A program made the position numbers and the translations under genes. From contig JAJPJA010000085.1 of the NCBI GenBank assembly GCA_021324455.1, positions 1-64,000 of the forward strand: a stretch of 64,000 bases of DNA, in the 5' to 3' direction. The stretch comes from Pseudomonadota bacterium (lineage in GTDB: Bacteria; Desulfobacterota; Binatia; Binatales; Binataceae). The notes under the pieces were generated by a model that was given only the letters and a program-made list of their open reading frames with translations, ran no database searches and was not told the DNA's origin. Of this stretch, positions 27,348 to 35,933 are shown piece by piece; position 1 is the stretch's first letter; each line of letters begins with the position of its first letter.

Positions 27348-28250
27348 ATGGGCTCGATAATCATGGACGGAAGGGCGGTAAGCGCCGATCTGATGCCGGA
27401 ATTGCGCCGTCATGCGGGCGAGCTGACCCGCCGCGGCGTGGCGCCCGGGTTGGCGGCTGTGCTGGTGGGAAACGACCCCGCCTCGCGCCAGTATGTTCGC
27501 AACAAGCAGCGCTATACGGCGGAACTCGGCTTCGCCAGCCGCCTGATCGAAGTGCCGGTCAAGGAAGCCTCCACCCAGCATCTGCTCGATGTGATTGACG
27601 GCCTCAACCGCGACCCCGCGATCGCCGGCATCCTGCTTCAGCTGCCGCTGCCTGAAGCGGTCGATCCGTTCATCCTGTTCGACGCGATCTCGCCCCTGAA
27701 AGATGTGGACGGCGTCTCGCGCAGCAGCGTGGCGGGCTTTTACCGCGCCCAGTGGGGAACGTTCATTCCCTGTACTCCGCGCGGAGTGCTGACGCTGCTC
27801 ACTTACTACAAGGTTCCGGTGGACGGCGCGCGCGCGGCGGTGATCGGACGCAGCGACATCGCCGGCAAACCGCTGGCGCTGATCCTGGGCGGCAGGATGT
27901 GCAACGCCACCGTCACCTGGTGTCATCGCCATACCCGCGATTTGGCGCAAATCTGCCGCGAATCGGATCTGCTGGTGTCGTGCGTGGGAGTTGACGTGGG
28001 GCGCGGTTTCTTTATCACGGCCGATATGGTCAAGCCGGGCGCCTGCGTGATCGACGTCGGTTTCCGGCGCATCGCTCCGGGCCGCTTTGCCGGCGACGTC
28101 GATTTCGACGCGGTCAAGGAAGTTGCCGGATGGGTCACGCTCAATCCCGGCGGGACGGGACCGATGACGGTGCTGGCGCTGATGCAGAATCTGATCGACG
28201 CCGCGCGCTATCAGTCAGGACTCGAGCGCGCCCGCTACTCGGTCGAATAG
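27348..28250 (+). CDS. folD: Bifunctional methylene-THF dehydrogenase / methenyl-THF cyclohydrolase
   Basis: FolD (300 aa) interconverts 5,10-methylene-, methenyl- and 10-formyl-tetrahydrofolate with NADP. Start at ATG 27348 gives MGSIIMDGRAVSADLMPEL; further in-frame starts at 27300 and 27333 are less family-like. Key motifs: SRQYVRNKQRYTAELGF with the catalytic Tyr and Lys, LQLPLPEAVDPFILFDAI, GRSDIAGKPLALIL and NPGGTGPMTVLALMQN (usual PGGVGPMT with Thr for Val). It is divergent from gcvT, so methylene-THF made by glycine cleavage is next to the enzyme that oxidises it. Confidence 0.95.
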   Translation: MGSIIMDGRAVSADLMPELRRHAGELTRRGVAPGLAAVLVGNDPASRQYVRNKQRYTAELGFASRLIEVPVKEASTQHLLDVIDGLNRDPAIAGILLQLPLPEAVDPFILFDAISPLKDVDGVSRSSVAGFYRAQWGTFIPCTPRGVLTLLTYYKVPVDGARAAVIGRSDIAGKPLALILGGRMCNATVTWCHRHTRDLAQICRESDLLVSCVGVDVGRGFFITADMVKPGACVIDVGFRRIAPGRFAGDVDFDAVKEVAGWVTLNPGGTGPMTVLALMQNLIDAARYQSGLERARYSVE

Positions 28251-28361
28251 GCATTGGCGGCGGAATTAATCCACAGGCACGCGCCTTATTGACGGCGGAC
28301 CCTTCTCGAATCCGCCCGCGCGTGCGCTAATATTGCGCCACGTGGAGAATCGGGTGGCCGT

Positions 28362-30536
28362 ATGAGCAACGCCGCGCGCACGCTGGAATCGATCGAGGGC
28401 GTGATCGATCAGATCCTGTTCGTCAACGACAACACCGGATACGTGGTGGCGCGGCTCGAAGTCGAGGACGCGGAGCATCGGCGCGACTGCGTCGCGGTGG
28501 TAGGCAATCTGGCCGACCCGCAAGTGGGCGCCACGATGCGGCTGGTGGGCAGCTTCCAAACGCATCCGCGCTACGGGCGGCAGTTCCGGGTGGAAAGCTT
28601 CGAGCTGCTCAAACCCGCCGGGCTGACCGCCCTGGAGCGCTATCTTTGTTCGGGACAGATAAGGGGCGTCGGGCCGGCTTTGGCGCGGCGCATCACCGAG
28701 CACTTCGGCGAGGAGTTGTTCACGATACTCGACCAGCAGCCGCATCGCCTGCGCGAAGTGCATGGTATCGGCAGATCGATCGAACGCCAGATAACGGCGG
28801 CATGGCAGGATCAGTCGGGTTTGCGCGAGCTGATGGTGTTCCTGCGCGGGCATGGCCTCTCGGCCCATTACGCGCGGCGGATTCACAAACTTTACGGCAC
28901 CCGATCGCTTGAAATCATCCGCAGCGATCCCTACCTGCTGGCGCGCACCGTAAACGGCATCGGGTTTCGCACCGCGGATACGGTCGCCGAGCAGATCGGA
29001 ATCCCGCGCAACTCCATCCAGCGCGCCCGCGGGGCGATTCTCTACCTGCTCGAGCGGATGGCGGAAGAGGGGCACGTATGCGCGCCGTTGGGCTACCTCG
29101 AACAGCAATTTCGCGCCGCTCTCGACATGGACCCCGAACTCGCCCACGCCGCGGTGGCGGACCTTGCCGAGGGCCAGGAGGTTATCGTCGAAGGGTCGGG
29201 GGACGAGGCGGTAGCCTACCTGCGGCGGCTGTACCAGGCCGAAACCAACCTGGCCAAACGGATGCACGAGTTGAGCCGCGGCCGCGCGATGGCCGGCCAC
29301 GCTATCGAACGCGCCCTTGCGGCGTGCGACAAGGCGTCGCCGTTCCCGCTGTCGGGCGAGCAGCGATCGGCCTTGCGATGCGCGCTCCAAAGCAAGGTCG
29401 CGGTAATCACCGGCGGACCGGGTACGGGCAAGACCACCCTGCTGCGCTCGCTGCTGGTCGCGCTGGATCACCTGGGCATCAAGCCGACGCTGGCCGCGCC
29501 GACCGGCCGCGCCGCGCGCCGTCTGGCCGAAGCCACCGGGCGCGAGGCCAAAACCGTACATCGGCTGCTGGAGTACTCGCCCGATACCGGCCAGTTCATC
29601 CGCGGGTCGTTGTATCCTCTGCGCAGCGGATTCGTAATCGTCGATGAGTCCTCGATGATGGATTTGGAGCTGGCCTCCAGCCTGCTCTCCGCGCTGATGC
29701 CCAACTGTTCGCTGCTGCTGGTGGGCGACCGCAATCAGCTTCCGTCGGTCGGCCCGGGCAGTGTACTCAAGGACGTAATTGCCTCCGGATTGGCGCCGGT
29801 CGTCGAACTGACGCGGGTGTATCGCCAGGCCAGCCAGAGCCGCATCGTGACCAACGCGCATCGGATCAACCGCGGGGAATTGCCCGACGTCAGCAACGCC
29901 GCCGGCGGCGATTTTTTCTTCATCGAACGCAACTCCCCCGAAGACGTCCTGTCCACCATCAAGCAGCTCGTCGCGCAGCGGCTGATCGGCAATTTCGGCA
30001 TCAACGGCAGCGGCGATATCCAGGTGCTGACGCCGATGAATCGCGGCCCGCTGGGCGTGCATCTGCTCAACCGCGAGCTGCAGCAGCTGCTCAATCCGCA
30101 GGGGCGGGCGCTGGTTGTGGGCGATCGCGAGATTCGCGAGGGCGACCGCGTCATCCAACTTAAAAACAATTACGACAAACAGATCTTCAACGGCGATATC
30201 GGCCGCGTGCTCCAGGTCGACCCGGCGCGCGCGCTGGTCGAGGCGGCGTTCGAGGACAGCCACGCCAGCTACGACGCCGGCGATTTGGACGAACTGGCGC
30301 TGGCCTACGCGATTTCGGTGCACAAGAGCCAGGGCAGCCAGTACCCGGCGGTGGTGATGCCGATGCATCAGAGCCATTACCTGATGCTGCGGCGCAACCT
30401 TATATACACGGCGATCACGCGCGCCGAGCGCGTATGCGTGCTGGTCGGGACGCGCGCCGCGATGGCGCAGGCGGTGCGCAACGAAGAAGAGCGCCGCCGC
30501 TTCAGCCGCCTCGCCGAGCGGCTGCATATCGCGTAG
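28362..30536 (+). CDS. recD2: RecD2-type ATP-dependent DNA helicase
   Basis: SF1B 5'-3' helicase of the RecD2/TraA-like group (724 aa), acting without RecBC. The long N-terminal region has an OB-like part (IDQILFVNDNTGYVVARLEV), helix-hairpin-helix segments (CSGQIRGVGPALARRI, LREVHGIGRSIERQI), then the motor: Walker A ITGGPGTGKTTLLRSL (about residue 350), APTGRAARRLAEATG, VIVDESSMMDLELA, VGDRNQLPSVGPG, and motifs YAISVHKSQGSQYPAVVMP and NLIYTAITRAERVCVLVG near the end. Family length is normal. Implicated in DNA repair in other bacteria. Confidence 0.93.
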   Translation: MSNAARTLESIEGVIDQILFVNDNTGYVVARLEVEDAEHRRDCVAVVGNLADPQVGATMRLVGSFQTHPRYGRQFRVESFELLKPAGLTALERYLCSGQIRGVGPALARRITEHFGEELFTILDQQPHRLREVHGIGRSIERQITAAWQDQSGLRELMVFLRGHGLSAHYARRIHKLYGTRSLEIIRSDPYLLARTVNGIGFRTADTVAEQIGIPRNSIQRARGAILYLLERMAEEGHVCAPLGYLEQQFRAALDMDPELAHAAVADLAEGQEVIVEGSGDEAVAYLRRLYQAETNLAKRMHELSRGRAMAGHAIERALAACDKASPFPLSGEQRSALRCALQSKVAVITGGPGTGKTTLLRSLLVALDHLGIKPTLAAPTGRAARRLAEATGREAKTVHRLLEYSPDTGQFIRGSLYPLRSGFVIVDESSMMDLELASSLLSALMPNCSLLLVGDRNQLPSVGPGSVLKDVIASGLAPVVELTRVYRQASQSRIVTNAHRINRGELPDVSNAAGGDFFFIERNSPEDVLSTIKQLVAQRLIGNFGINGSGDIQVLTPMNRGPLGVHLLNRELQQLLNPQGRALVVGDREIREGDRVIQLKNNYDKQIFNGDIGRVLQVDPARALVEAAFEDSHASYDAGDLDELALAYAISVHKSQGSQYPAVVMPMHQSHYLMLRRNLIYTAITRAERVCVLVGTRAAMAQAVRNEEERRRFSRLAERLHIA

Positions 30537-30624
30537 GGCTGATGGCACAGTGCTGGCTAAGGCCGCGGCGTTGCGCTTGTAGCTGGGCGGCGCAAAAACG
30601 ACACAAAGGGAGCATATTCCAAGG

Positions 30625-30975
30625 ATGAAGCGGTTGATGTTGGTTCTGGTGCCGGCGCTGATGCTGTCGGTAGTGGCGGCAAATCTGCCTGTTACGCGGG
30701 CATTTGCCCAGGATCAGGACATTTCACAGATGATTGAGAACGCCAAGACGCCGGCCGATTACGAAGCCATCGCCGCCTACTACGACAAAAAGGGAGACGA
30801 GGCGCAAAAGCAGCTCGAATGGCACGAGTCGCTGTACAAGACCTACAAACAAAACCCGCGTCTGTCCACCATGCGGATGCATTGCCATCGCCTCATCGGC
30901 ATCTACAAGTCCGAGGCGCGAGAGGACAAGATGATGGCCGATCAGTACCGGCATATGGCCAGGCAGGCCAAGTGA
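30625..30975 (+). CDS. Small exported helical protein of unknown function
   Basis: A 116-aa protein with a signal peptide (MKRLMLVLVPALMLSVVAANLPVTRAFA) and a helical, charged mature part containing NAKTPADYEAIAAYYDKKGDEA and MHCHRLIGIYKSEAREDKMMADQYRHMARQAK. The His/Met-containing helices resemble small periplasmic proteins of unknown role seen in several uncultured lineages (recollection, not searched). GGGAG lies 12 bases before the ATG. The 92 bases after it contain GC-rich inverted repeats but no T-run. Confidence 0.7.
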   Translation: MKRLMLVLVPALMLSVVAANLPVTRAFAQDQDISQMIENAKTPADYEAIAAYYDKKGDEAQKQLEWHESLYKTYKQNPRLSTMRMHCHRLIGIYKSEAREDKMMADQYRHMARQAK

Positions 30976-31053
30976 GGGGGCGCCGCTCCCCGGCCGCCGC
31001 AATGCGGGCGGCGCGCCGTTGACGGTCGGCGGGCCGCCCGCGTACATTCGGTT

Positions 31054-31060
31054 TGGGAGG
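31054..31060 (+). promoter_or_regulatory. Strong ribosome binding site deciding the GST start
   Basis: GGGAGGA lies 7 bases upstream of ATG 31068. It shows that translation starts before the in-frame UGA at 31095-31097, and argues against the GTG at 31104, which has no such site and would give a GST without its active-site strand. Confidence 0.85.
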
Positions 31061-31067
31061 AACGGCG

Positions 31068-31679
31068 ATGCTGCGACTCTTCGACTATAAGCTTTGACCC
31101 TATGTGCGCAAAACGCGCATAGCCCTTTTGGAAAAAGGGCTCAAATGGGAAACCACCTGGGTCGATCTGACCAAAGGCGAGCAGAAAAAACCTGAGTACC
31201 TCGCGATAAACCCGGTCGGGAAAGTGCCGGCGCTGATCGACGACGGCGCCGTGGTCCACGACTCCACCATCATCAACGAATACCTGGAGGACAAGTTCCC
31301 GCAGCCGGCGCTGCTGCCGGGCGACCCCGCGGCGCGCGCGCGTGCGCGCTCGTTCGAGGACTACGCCGACGCTTATCTGGCGCCCTCGCTGTTCAAGATC
31401 CTGACCAATCTGCGCAAGCCTGAAGCCGAGCGCGATTGGGAAAAAATCCGCGAGGGGGAACGCGAGGTCAAGGACCATTTCGCGTTTCTGGAGCGCGAAC
31501 TCGCCGGGCGCCAGTTCTTTGCCGGGCAACTCAGCCTGGGCGACATCTCCTTGGTTCCGCCGCTGGCCAATTACGAACGCGCCGGATACCGGATCGGACC
31601 GGAATTTCCCAATCTGATGGCCTGGTGGGAGCGGATGAAGTCGCGCCCGAGCTTTGCCGCGAGTATGCCGCCCGATTGA
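31068..31679 (+). CDS. Glutathione S-transferase-like protein, probable selenoprotein (Sec10)
   Basis: GST-fold protein of 203 aa if UGA at 31095-31097 is read as selenocysteine. The reading is MLRLFDYKL-U-PYVRKTRIALLEKG, then NPVGKVPALIDDGAVVHDSTIINEYLEDKFP (the cis-Pro and Glu/Ser glutathione site) and an all-helical C-terminal domain with SLGDISLVPPLANYERAG. In GST relatives the residue before PYxRK is the catalytic Ser or Cys, exactly where UGA falls. A strong ribosome site precedes ATG 31068, the protein on both sides is intact, and a hairpin with SECIS geometry follows. Alternatives: a nonsense mutation, an assembly error, or a truncated protein from GTG 31104. Confidence 0.75.
31098..31141 (+). 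promoter_or_regulatory. Candidate bacterial SECIS element
   Basis: Immediately 3' of the UGA. Perfect 9-bp stem AGCCCTTTT (31121-31129) with AAAAGGGCT (31133-31141) and loop GGA; the apical loop begins 32 nt after the UGA and starts with G, matching the published bSECIS pattern (loop within about 16-37 nt, a G in its first two bases). A second, smaller stem (TGCGC 31105-31109 with GCGCA 31115-31119, plus CTA/TAG) lies closer to the UGA. Codons here (ATA, CTT, TTG, AAA, GGG) are unusual for this GC-rich genome, as expected if RNA structure is selected. Confidence 0.65.
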
Positions 31680-31716
31680 GATTGCGCTGCCCGCGCACCC
31701 GGTGCAATTTAGCACA

Positions 31717-32166
31717 ATGGCGAACAAAGCGCTGGGCAAGCTTGACCATATCGGGATCGCGGTCAGAAGCGTCGATCAGGCGCGCAAGTTCTTCGAAGGT
31801 ACGCTCGGGGCGCGGTTCCTGCACGAATCGCAGCGTCCCGAGGACGGCTTTCGCGTGATCAACTTCGATCTGCAGGGGCTGATCATCGAACTGATCGAGC
31901 CGGTGGGCGACGATTCATTCGTGCAGAAGTTCATCGACAAGCGCGGCGAGGGGATGCATCATCTGACCTTCAACGTTCCCGACGCGCGGGAAAGAGCGGC
32001 GGAGTTGAAAGCCCAGGGCGTCAGGATCGTTGACGAGCGCCAATGGCCGGGCGATTCCTACGAGGCGTTTATCTCGCCGCGCTCCTCGCATGGAGTGCTG
32101 ATTCAGATCGGGTCGGGCTTTCCCACCCTGTCCGACCATCCGCAATGGTATAACCGGCGCGGCTAA
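31717..32166 (+). CDS. VOC-family protein (methylmalonyl-CoA epimerase-like)
   Basis: A 149-aa vicinal-oxygen-chelate protein with two beta-alpha-beta-beta-beta modules. LDHIGIAVRSVDQARKFFEGTLGARF gives the first metal His, LIIELIEPVGDDSFVQKFI a metal Glu, and GEGMHHLTFNVPD the second His; this spacing is close to methylmalonyl-CoA epimerase and 4-hydroxyphenylpyruvate-type VOC proteins. Start at ATG 31717; the frame is open back to 31654 but overlaps the GST end. The substrate is uncertain, as VOC members with these residues include epimerases, lyases and dioxygenases. Confidence 0.8.
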   Translation: MANKALGKLDHIGIAVRSVDQARKFFEGTLGARFLHESQRPEDGFRVINFDLQGLIIELIEPVGDDSFVQKFIDKRGEGMHHLTFNVPDARERAAELKAQGVRIVDERQWPGDSYEAFISPRSSHGVLIQIGSGFPTLSDHPQWYNRRG

Positions 32167-32191
32167 AATTTCCCGCATCGGAGGCACAGCC

Positions 32192-33115
32192 ATGAACACC
32201 GCCGAAGAGCTCGATCAGCTTGAACTGGCAGCCGCGATTTCCGGGCTCAAACCGCGTCAGGTGGTCTTGCCCGCGGCCGGCGACGTTATCGTCGATCATT
32301 TCCGCCTGCATTACCTTGACTGGGGCAATCCGGGCAACGGACCGGCGATACTGTTTCTGCACGGAGGCGGCCTCAACGCCCATACCTGGGACGTGGTCAG
32401 CGTGATGCTGCGCCAGCGCTATCATTGCGTGGCGCTGGATCAGCGCGGCCACGGCGACAGCGAATGGTCCCCCGGTTCCGATTACGCGATGGCCAGCCAT
32501 CTGCGCGACATCGAGGGCTTCGCCGCGCAGATGAAGCTGCATCGGCCGGTGCTGGTGGGCCAGTCGATGGGCGGGATGAACGCGATCAATTACGCGTCGC
32601 GCCATAGCGAGCAGATGGCGGGACTGGTCGTGGTTGACGTCGGACCCGAGATTATCCCGGCGGGCGGCCAGCGGATTCGCGATTTTATCGCGGCGCCGCA
32701 ACTGGACTCGCCCGAGGAATTCCTCCAGCGCGCGACCCGGTTCAATCCGCTGCGCGACCCGCGCATCCTGCGCCGCAGCCTCTACTACAACCTGCGCCAG
32801 CTGCCCAACGGCAAATGGACCTGGAAGCATGACACGCGCCGCAACGCCGAAGCGCCGGGCGTCGATATGGCCGCCGTTGCCGCCCGTCGCGCGGCGGAGT
32901 TATGGGAGGCGGTGGCGAAGATCAAATGTCCCACGATGGTCGTACGCGGGGCGCTGAGCGACGTCATCTCGGATGAGCAGGCGCAAAAATTCGTGCGCGC
33001 GCTGCCCAACGGCCGCTTTGTAAAGGTCGAGGGAGCAGGGCATAACGTGCAGGGCGACAATCCCGCCGGGCTGCTGGCGGTGCTCGAACCGTTCCTCCGC
33101 GAAATCGGCGGCTGA
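32192..33115 (+). CDS. Alpha/beta hydrolase
   Basis: Alpha/beta-hydrolase fold protein, 307 aa. Oxyanion region FLHGGGLNAHTWD, the strand ALDQRGHGDSEW, nucleophile elbow VGQSMGGMNA (Ser), a candidate acid in RGALSDVIS, and catalytic His in GAGHNVQGDNP complete a normal triad. SD GGAGG precedes the ATG by about 7 bases. It is 25 bp downstream of the VOC gene and may share its transcript. Substrate unknown; epoxide-hydrolase-like or ester-hydrolase roles are both possible. Confidence 0.88.
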   Translation: MNTAEELDQLELAAAISGLKPRQVVLPAAGDVIVDHFRLHYLDWGNPGNGPAILFLHGGGLNAHTWDVVSVMLRQRYHCVALDQRGHGDSEWSPGSDYAMASHLRDIEGFAAQMKLHRPVLVGQSMGGMNAINYASRHSEQMAGLVVVDVGPEIIPAGGQRIRDFIAAPQLDSPEEFLQRATRFNPLRDPRILRRSLYYNLRQLPNGKWTWKHDTRRNAEAPGVDMAAVAARRAAELWEAVAKIKCPTMVVRGALSDVISDEQAQKFVRALPNGRFVKVEGAGHNVQGDNPAGLLAVLEPFLREIGG

Positions 33116-33173
33116 GGCCTGAAAAGTGCCCGCGTAGCGCCCGCCGCCGCGGTCTGGCACAATGGCCTGACCG

Positions 33174-34835
33174 ATGAAGGATCGCATCACGGAACTGCTC
33201 AATGCCGCCCTGGAGCGGGCGCGCTCTGCCGGTCAGCTCAAGTCGCAAACTCCCGCATTCACGGTTGAGGCGCCGCGCGACCCCAGCCACGGCGACGCCG
33301 CCACCAACCTCGCGATGATGCTGGCGCGGGGCGAGGGTAAGCCGCCGGCCCTGATTGCGGCCATCTTGCTGACCCATCTGGAGCCCGGCGAGGACGTTGC
33401 CGAACTGCGGATCGCGGGGCCGGGCTTCATCAACTTTCGCATGGCGCCGGCCTTCTGGCATCGGCGGCTGCGCGACGCCGCGCGCGCGGGCGAGCGCTTC
33501 TGGTATCCGCAGATCGGCGGCGGGCGCAAGGTCAACGTCGAATTCCTGTCCGCCAATCCGACCGGCCCGCTGACGGTGGGGCATGGCCGCAATGCCGTCC
33601 TGGGCGATACCATCGCGATTTTACATGAGGCGGCCGGCTTTAGCGTCGTGCGCGAGTACTACTTCAACAACGGCGGACGCCAGATGCGGATGCTGGCCGA
33701 GTCGGTGCGCGCGCGCTACCTGCAGGAACTGGGCATCGGCGCCGAGATGCCTCAAGACGGCTACCAGGGCGATTACATAAAGGACATCGCGCACGGACTG
33801 GTGCTGCGCAACGGCGACCGCCTGATCGAAGGCGCGTCGGAGGAAATCTTCAGGAGCGCCGCCGAGAACGCCATCTTCGCCGACATCCGCAACACCTGCG
33901 AGCGGCTGGCGATAAAGTTCGACGTTTACACCAACGAGCTGGATCTGATTCGCGCGGGCAAGATCGACCAGGTCGTGGAAGGTTTGCGCAGGCGCGGCCT
34001 GATTGCCGAGTACGATGGCGCCGTATGGCTGCGCGGCGAGCCGTTGGGATTGCCCAAGGACCGGGTGCTGATCCGATCCGGTCCCGAGCGCGAGCCGACC
34101 TATCGCACCCCCGACATCGCCTATCACATCGACAAGCTCGGACGCGGCTTCGACCTGATCGTGGACGTGTTCGGCGCGGACCATATCGCCGAGCATGAGG
34201 GCGTGATCGCCGCGGTGCGCGCGCTGGGGTATGACACCAGCCCGATTCGCGCCATCATCTACCAGTTCGTTACGCTCACGCGCGCTGGCGAGAAGGTCAA
34301 GATGTCCACGCGCAAGGCCACCTATGTTACGCTCGACGAATTGATCGACGAGGTCGGCGCCGACGTGGTGCGCTTCTTTTTTCTGTTCCGCAAGAGCGAC
34401 ACCCATCTCGATTTCGATATCGATCTGGCCAAACGGCAGGCGCCGGAGAATCCCGTGTTCTACGTCCAGTACGCGCATGCACGGCTGGCCAGCGTGTTTC
34501 GCGAGGCGGCCAGGGCGGGGCTGACATTGCCGGAAGATCCGGAGCGGGTGGATTTGAATCTGCTGTCGGAGGAGGAATTGTCGATCGCGCGCCGGCTGCT
34601 CGACCTGCCCGGCGTGGTGCGCGGCGCGACCGAGGAGCTGGAGCCGCATCGGATACCGTTTTATCTGCTCGAATTGGCGGGCGAGTTTCATCGCTATTAC
34701 AACAAGCCCACCAACCGGATTATCGGCGAGGATCAGGAATTGAGCCGCACGCGTCTGTTTCTGGCCGGGCTCATCAAGAGCGCGATCGGCAGCGGGCTGC
34801 GGCTGTTGGGCGTCGGCGCGCCCGAACGCATGTGA
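33174..34835 (+). CDS. argS: Arginyl-tRNA synthetase
   Basis: Class I aminoacyl-tRNA synthetase charging tRNA-Arg (553 aa, normal length). The N-terminal Arg_S additional domain (MKDRITELLNAALERA ... GPGFINFRM) is followed by the catalytic core with the HIGH motif as LTVGHGRNAV and the KMSK-like motif VKMSTRKATYVTLDEL, then the alpha-helical anticodon-binding (DALR) domain ending in LRLLGVGAPERM. Separate transcription unit start 58 bp after the hydrolase; followed by the SPOR gene after 157 bp. Confidence 0.96.
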   Translation: MKDRITELLNAALERARSAGQLKSQTPAFTVEAPRDPSHGDAATNLAMMLARGEGKPPALIAAILLTHLEPGEDVAELRIAGPGFINFRMAPAFWHRRLRDAARAGERFWYPQIGGGRKVNVEFLSANPTGPLTVGHGRNAVLGDTIAILHEAAGFSVVREYYFNNGGRQMRMLAESVRARYLQELGIGAEMPQDGYQGDYIKDIAHGLVLRNGDRLIEGASEEIFRSAAENAIFADIRNTCERLAIKFDVYTNELDLIRAGKIDQVVEGLRRRGLIAEYDGAVWLRGEPLGLPKDRVLIRSGPEREPTYRTPDIAYHIDKLGRGFDLIVDVFGADHIAEHEGVIAAVRALGYDTSPIRAIIYQFVTLTRAGEKVKMSTRKATYVTLDELIDEVGADVVRFFFLFRKSDTHLDFDIDLAKRQAPENPVFYVQYAHARLASVFREAARAGLTLPEDPERVDLNLLSEEELSIARRLLDLPGVVRGATEELEPHRIPFYLLELAGEFHRYYNKPTNRIIGEDQELSRTRLFLAGLIKSAIGSGLRLLGVGAPERM

Positions 34836-34992
34836 ATGGAGGACTATCGAAGCAGGCGCGGGATCTGACGCAGTCCGTCAATTTGAGTTATATTGGAACC
34901 AAAGCGCCGCGGCTGGAGAAAGGGCCGGACCGCGTTTGTGCGGCCGGTGTAGAAGGCTCCGCGGCGCGGCCTATATCGGGAAGTAATCAACC

Positions 34993-35775
34993 ATGCGGTT
35001 TGAAATCGGTCCGGGCGGAATGCTGTTCATCCTGCTGGGTTTGGCGGGACTTTCCGCCGCGGTGTTCGGTTTGGGACTGGTTGCCGGTCATGAACTGGCG
35101 GGTCCGGAACCGGGATCGCAGCCTGCCGTCGCGTCTTATCCGCTGCCCGCGAGTCCTCCTGCCGCGGTGGCGGCCGCGCCGCCGGCTCCCGCTGCATCGG
35201 CAAGCGGCGTTGCCTCAGGTTCGAATGCCGGCGGCGCCGCTTCGGCCGCTGCGGCGCCGCCGCCCGCGGCCGCTTCCGCGGTAAAGCCGCCGCCCCCGGC
35301 CGTGGCAAATGTCGCCCCGCGCAGGCCGGCCAATGCGGGATCGGCAGCGCCGTCGCGCAGCGCGCGGAGCGTGACGGCGCGCGATGAAGATCTCTCGACT
35401 GGAGCTGCGGTCGCGCCTCCTGACACCGGTTCGGCCTTTACCGAACCGGGCGATACGGGCGGAGACGAAGGTTCGCGTCCGGCTTCCGCCGCGCCCGCGC
35501 CGCCGCGCCGGATTGCCGCTGTGAACCCCTCGTCCGCGCGTCCCGCCAGCGGACCCTACAGCGTACAGATCGACGCCATGATGGATCTGGCGGGCGCCCG
35601 GCAGATGGCGCAGAAGATCAGGGCCAAGGGATTCGAACCCTACATCGTTCCCACCAACGTTGACGGCAAGACCTGGTACCGCCTGCGCGTGGGCCACTAC
35701 GCCACTCCCGAACAGGCCCAGGCGGCCGAATCCAAACTGCATCAGGAGTTCAACGACAACGCCGCCGGGAATTGA
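34993..35775 (+). CDS. SPOR-domain membrane-anchored protein
   Basis: A 260-aa protein with one N-terminal membrane segment (GMLFILLGLAGLSAAVFGLGLVAG), a long low-complexity Ala/Pro-rich periplasmic linker, and a C-terminal SPOR domain (residues about 185-255: GPYSVQIDAMMDLAGARQMA, WYRLRVGHYATPEQAQAAE). SPOR domains bind septal, denuded peptidoglycan, as in FtsN or DedD. Position right after argS parallels the argS-ftsN order of several Gram-negatives, which supports a division or cell-wall role. Confidence 0.88.
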   Translation: MRFEIGPGGMLFILLGLAGLSAAVFGLGLVAGHELAGPEPGSQPAVASYPLPASPPAAVAAAPPAPAASASGVASGSNAGGAASAAAAPPPAAASAVKPPPPAVANVAPRRPANAGSAAPSRSARSVTARDEDLSTGAAVAPPDTGSAFTEPGDTGGDEGSRPASAAPAPPRRIAAVNPSSARPASGPYSVQIDAMMDLAGARQMAQKIRAKGFEPYIVPTNVDGKTWYRLRVGHYATPEQAQAAESKLHQEFNDNAAGN

Positions 35776-35896
35776 GCGCGAATTCGGTGAAGGCGGGAAT
35801 TTCTCTATCCGCGGCAAAAAATCGCCGGACGCAGGCGGGTGGCGCGCGGCCGCAAACCCTCGAAGTTCGTGAGCTGCGTCTGTCCGCAGTTCAAGA

Positions 35897-35926
35897 TTGA
35901 CACGTTTAAGGCAGACGGGATATAAA
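35897..35926 (+). promoter_or_regulatory. Sigma70-type promoter of the trp operon
   Basis: Perfect -35 TTGACA (35897-35902), 18-bp spacer, and -10 TATAAA (35921-35926; one mismatch to consensus). The expected start point, 6-8 bases downstream, is 35932-35934, i.e. at or within two bases of the leader-peptide ATG at 35934. Confidence 0.8.
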
Positions 35927-35933
35927 ACGTACC

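Noticed and set aside
28266-30548. Long open frame opposite recD2
   Set aside because: A GC-rich mirror of a confident gene; the translation is Arg/Gln/His-rich with no domain signature. The same holds for the frames opposite trpE (36096-37631), trpD (38209-39807), trpB/trpA (40676-42487), argS and typA.
31104-31679. GST beginning at GTG 31104
   Set aside because: It lacks a ribosome site and removes the glutathione-binding first strand; the SD and sense codons before UGA show the real start is 31068.
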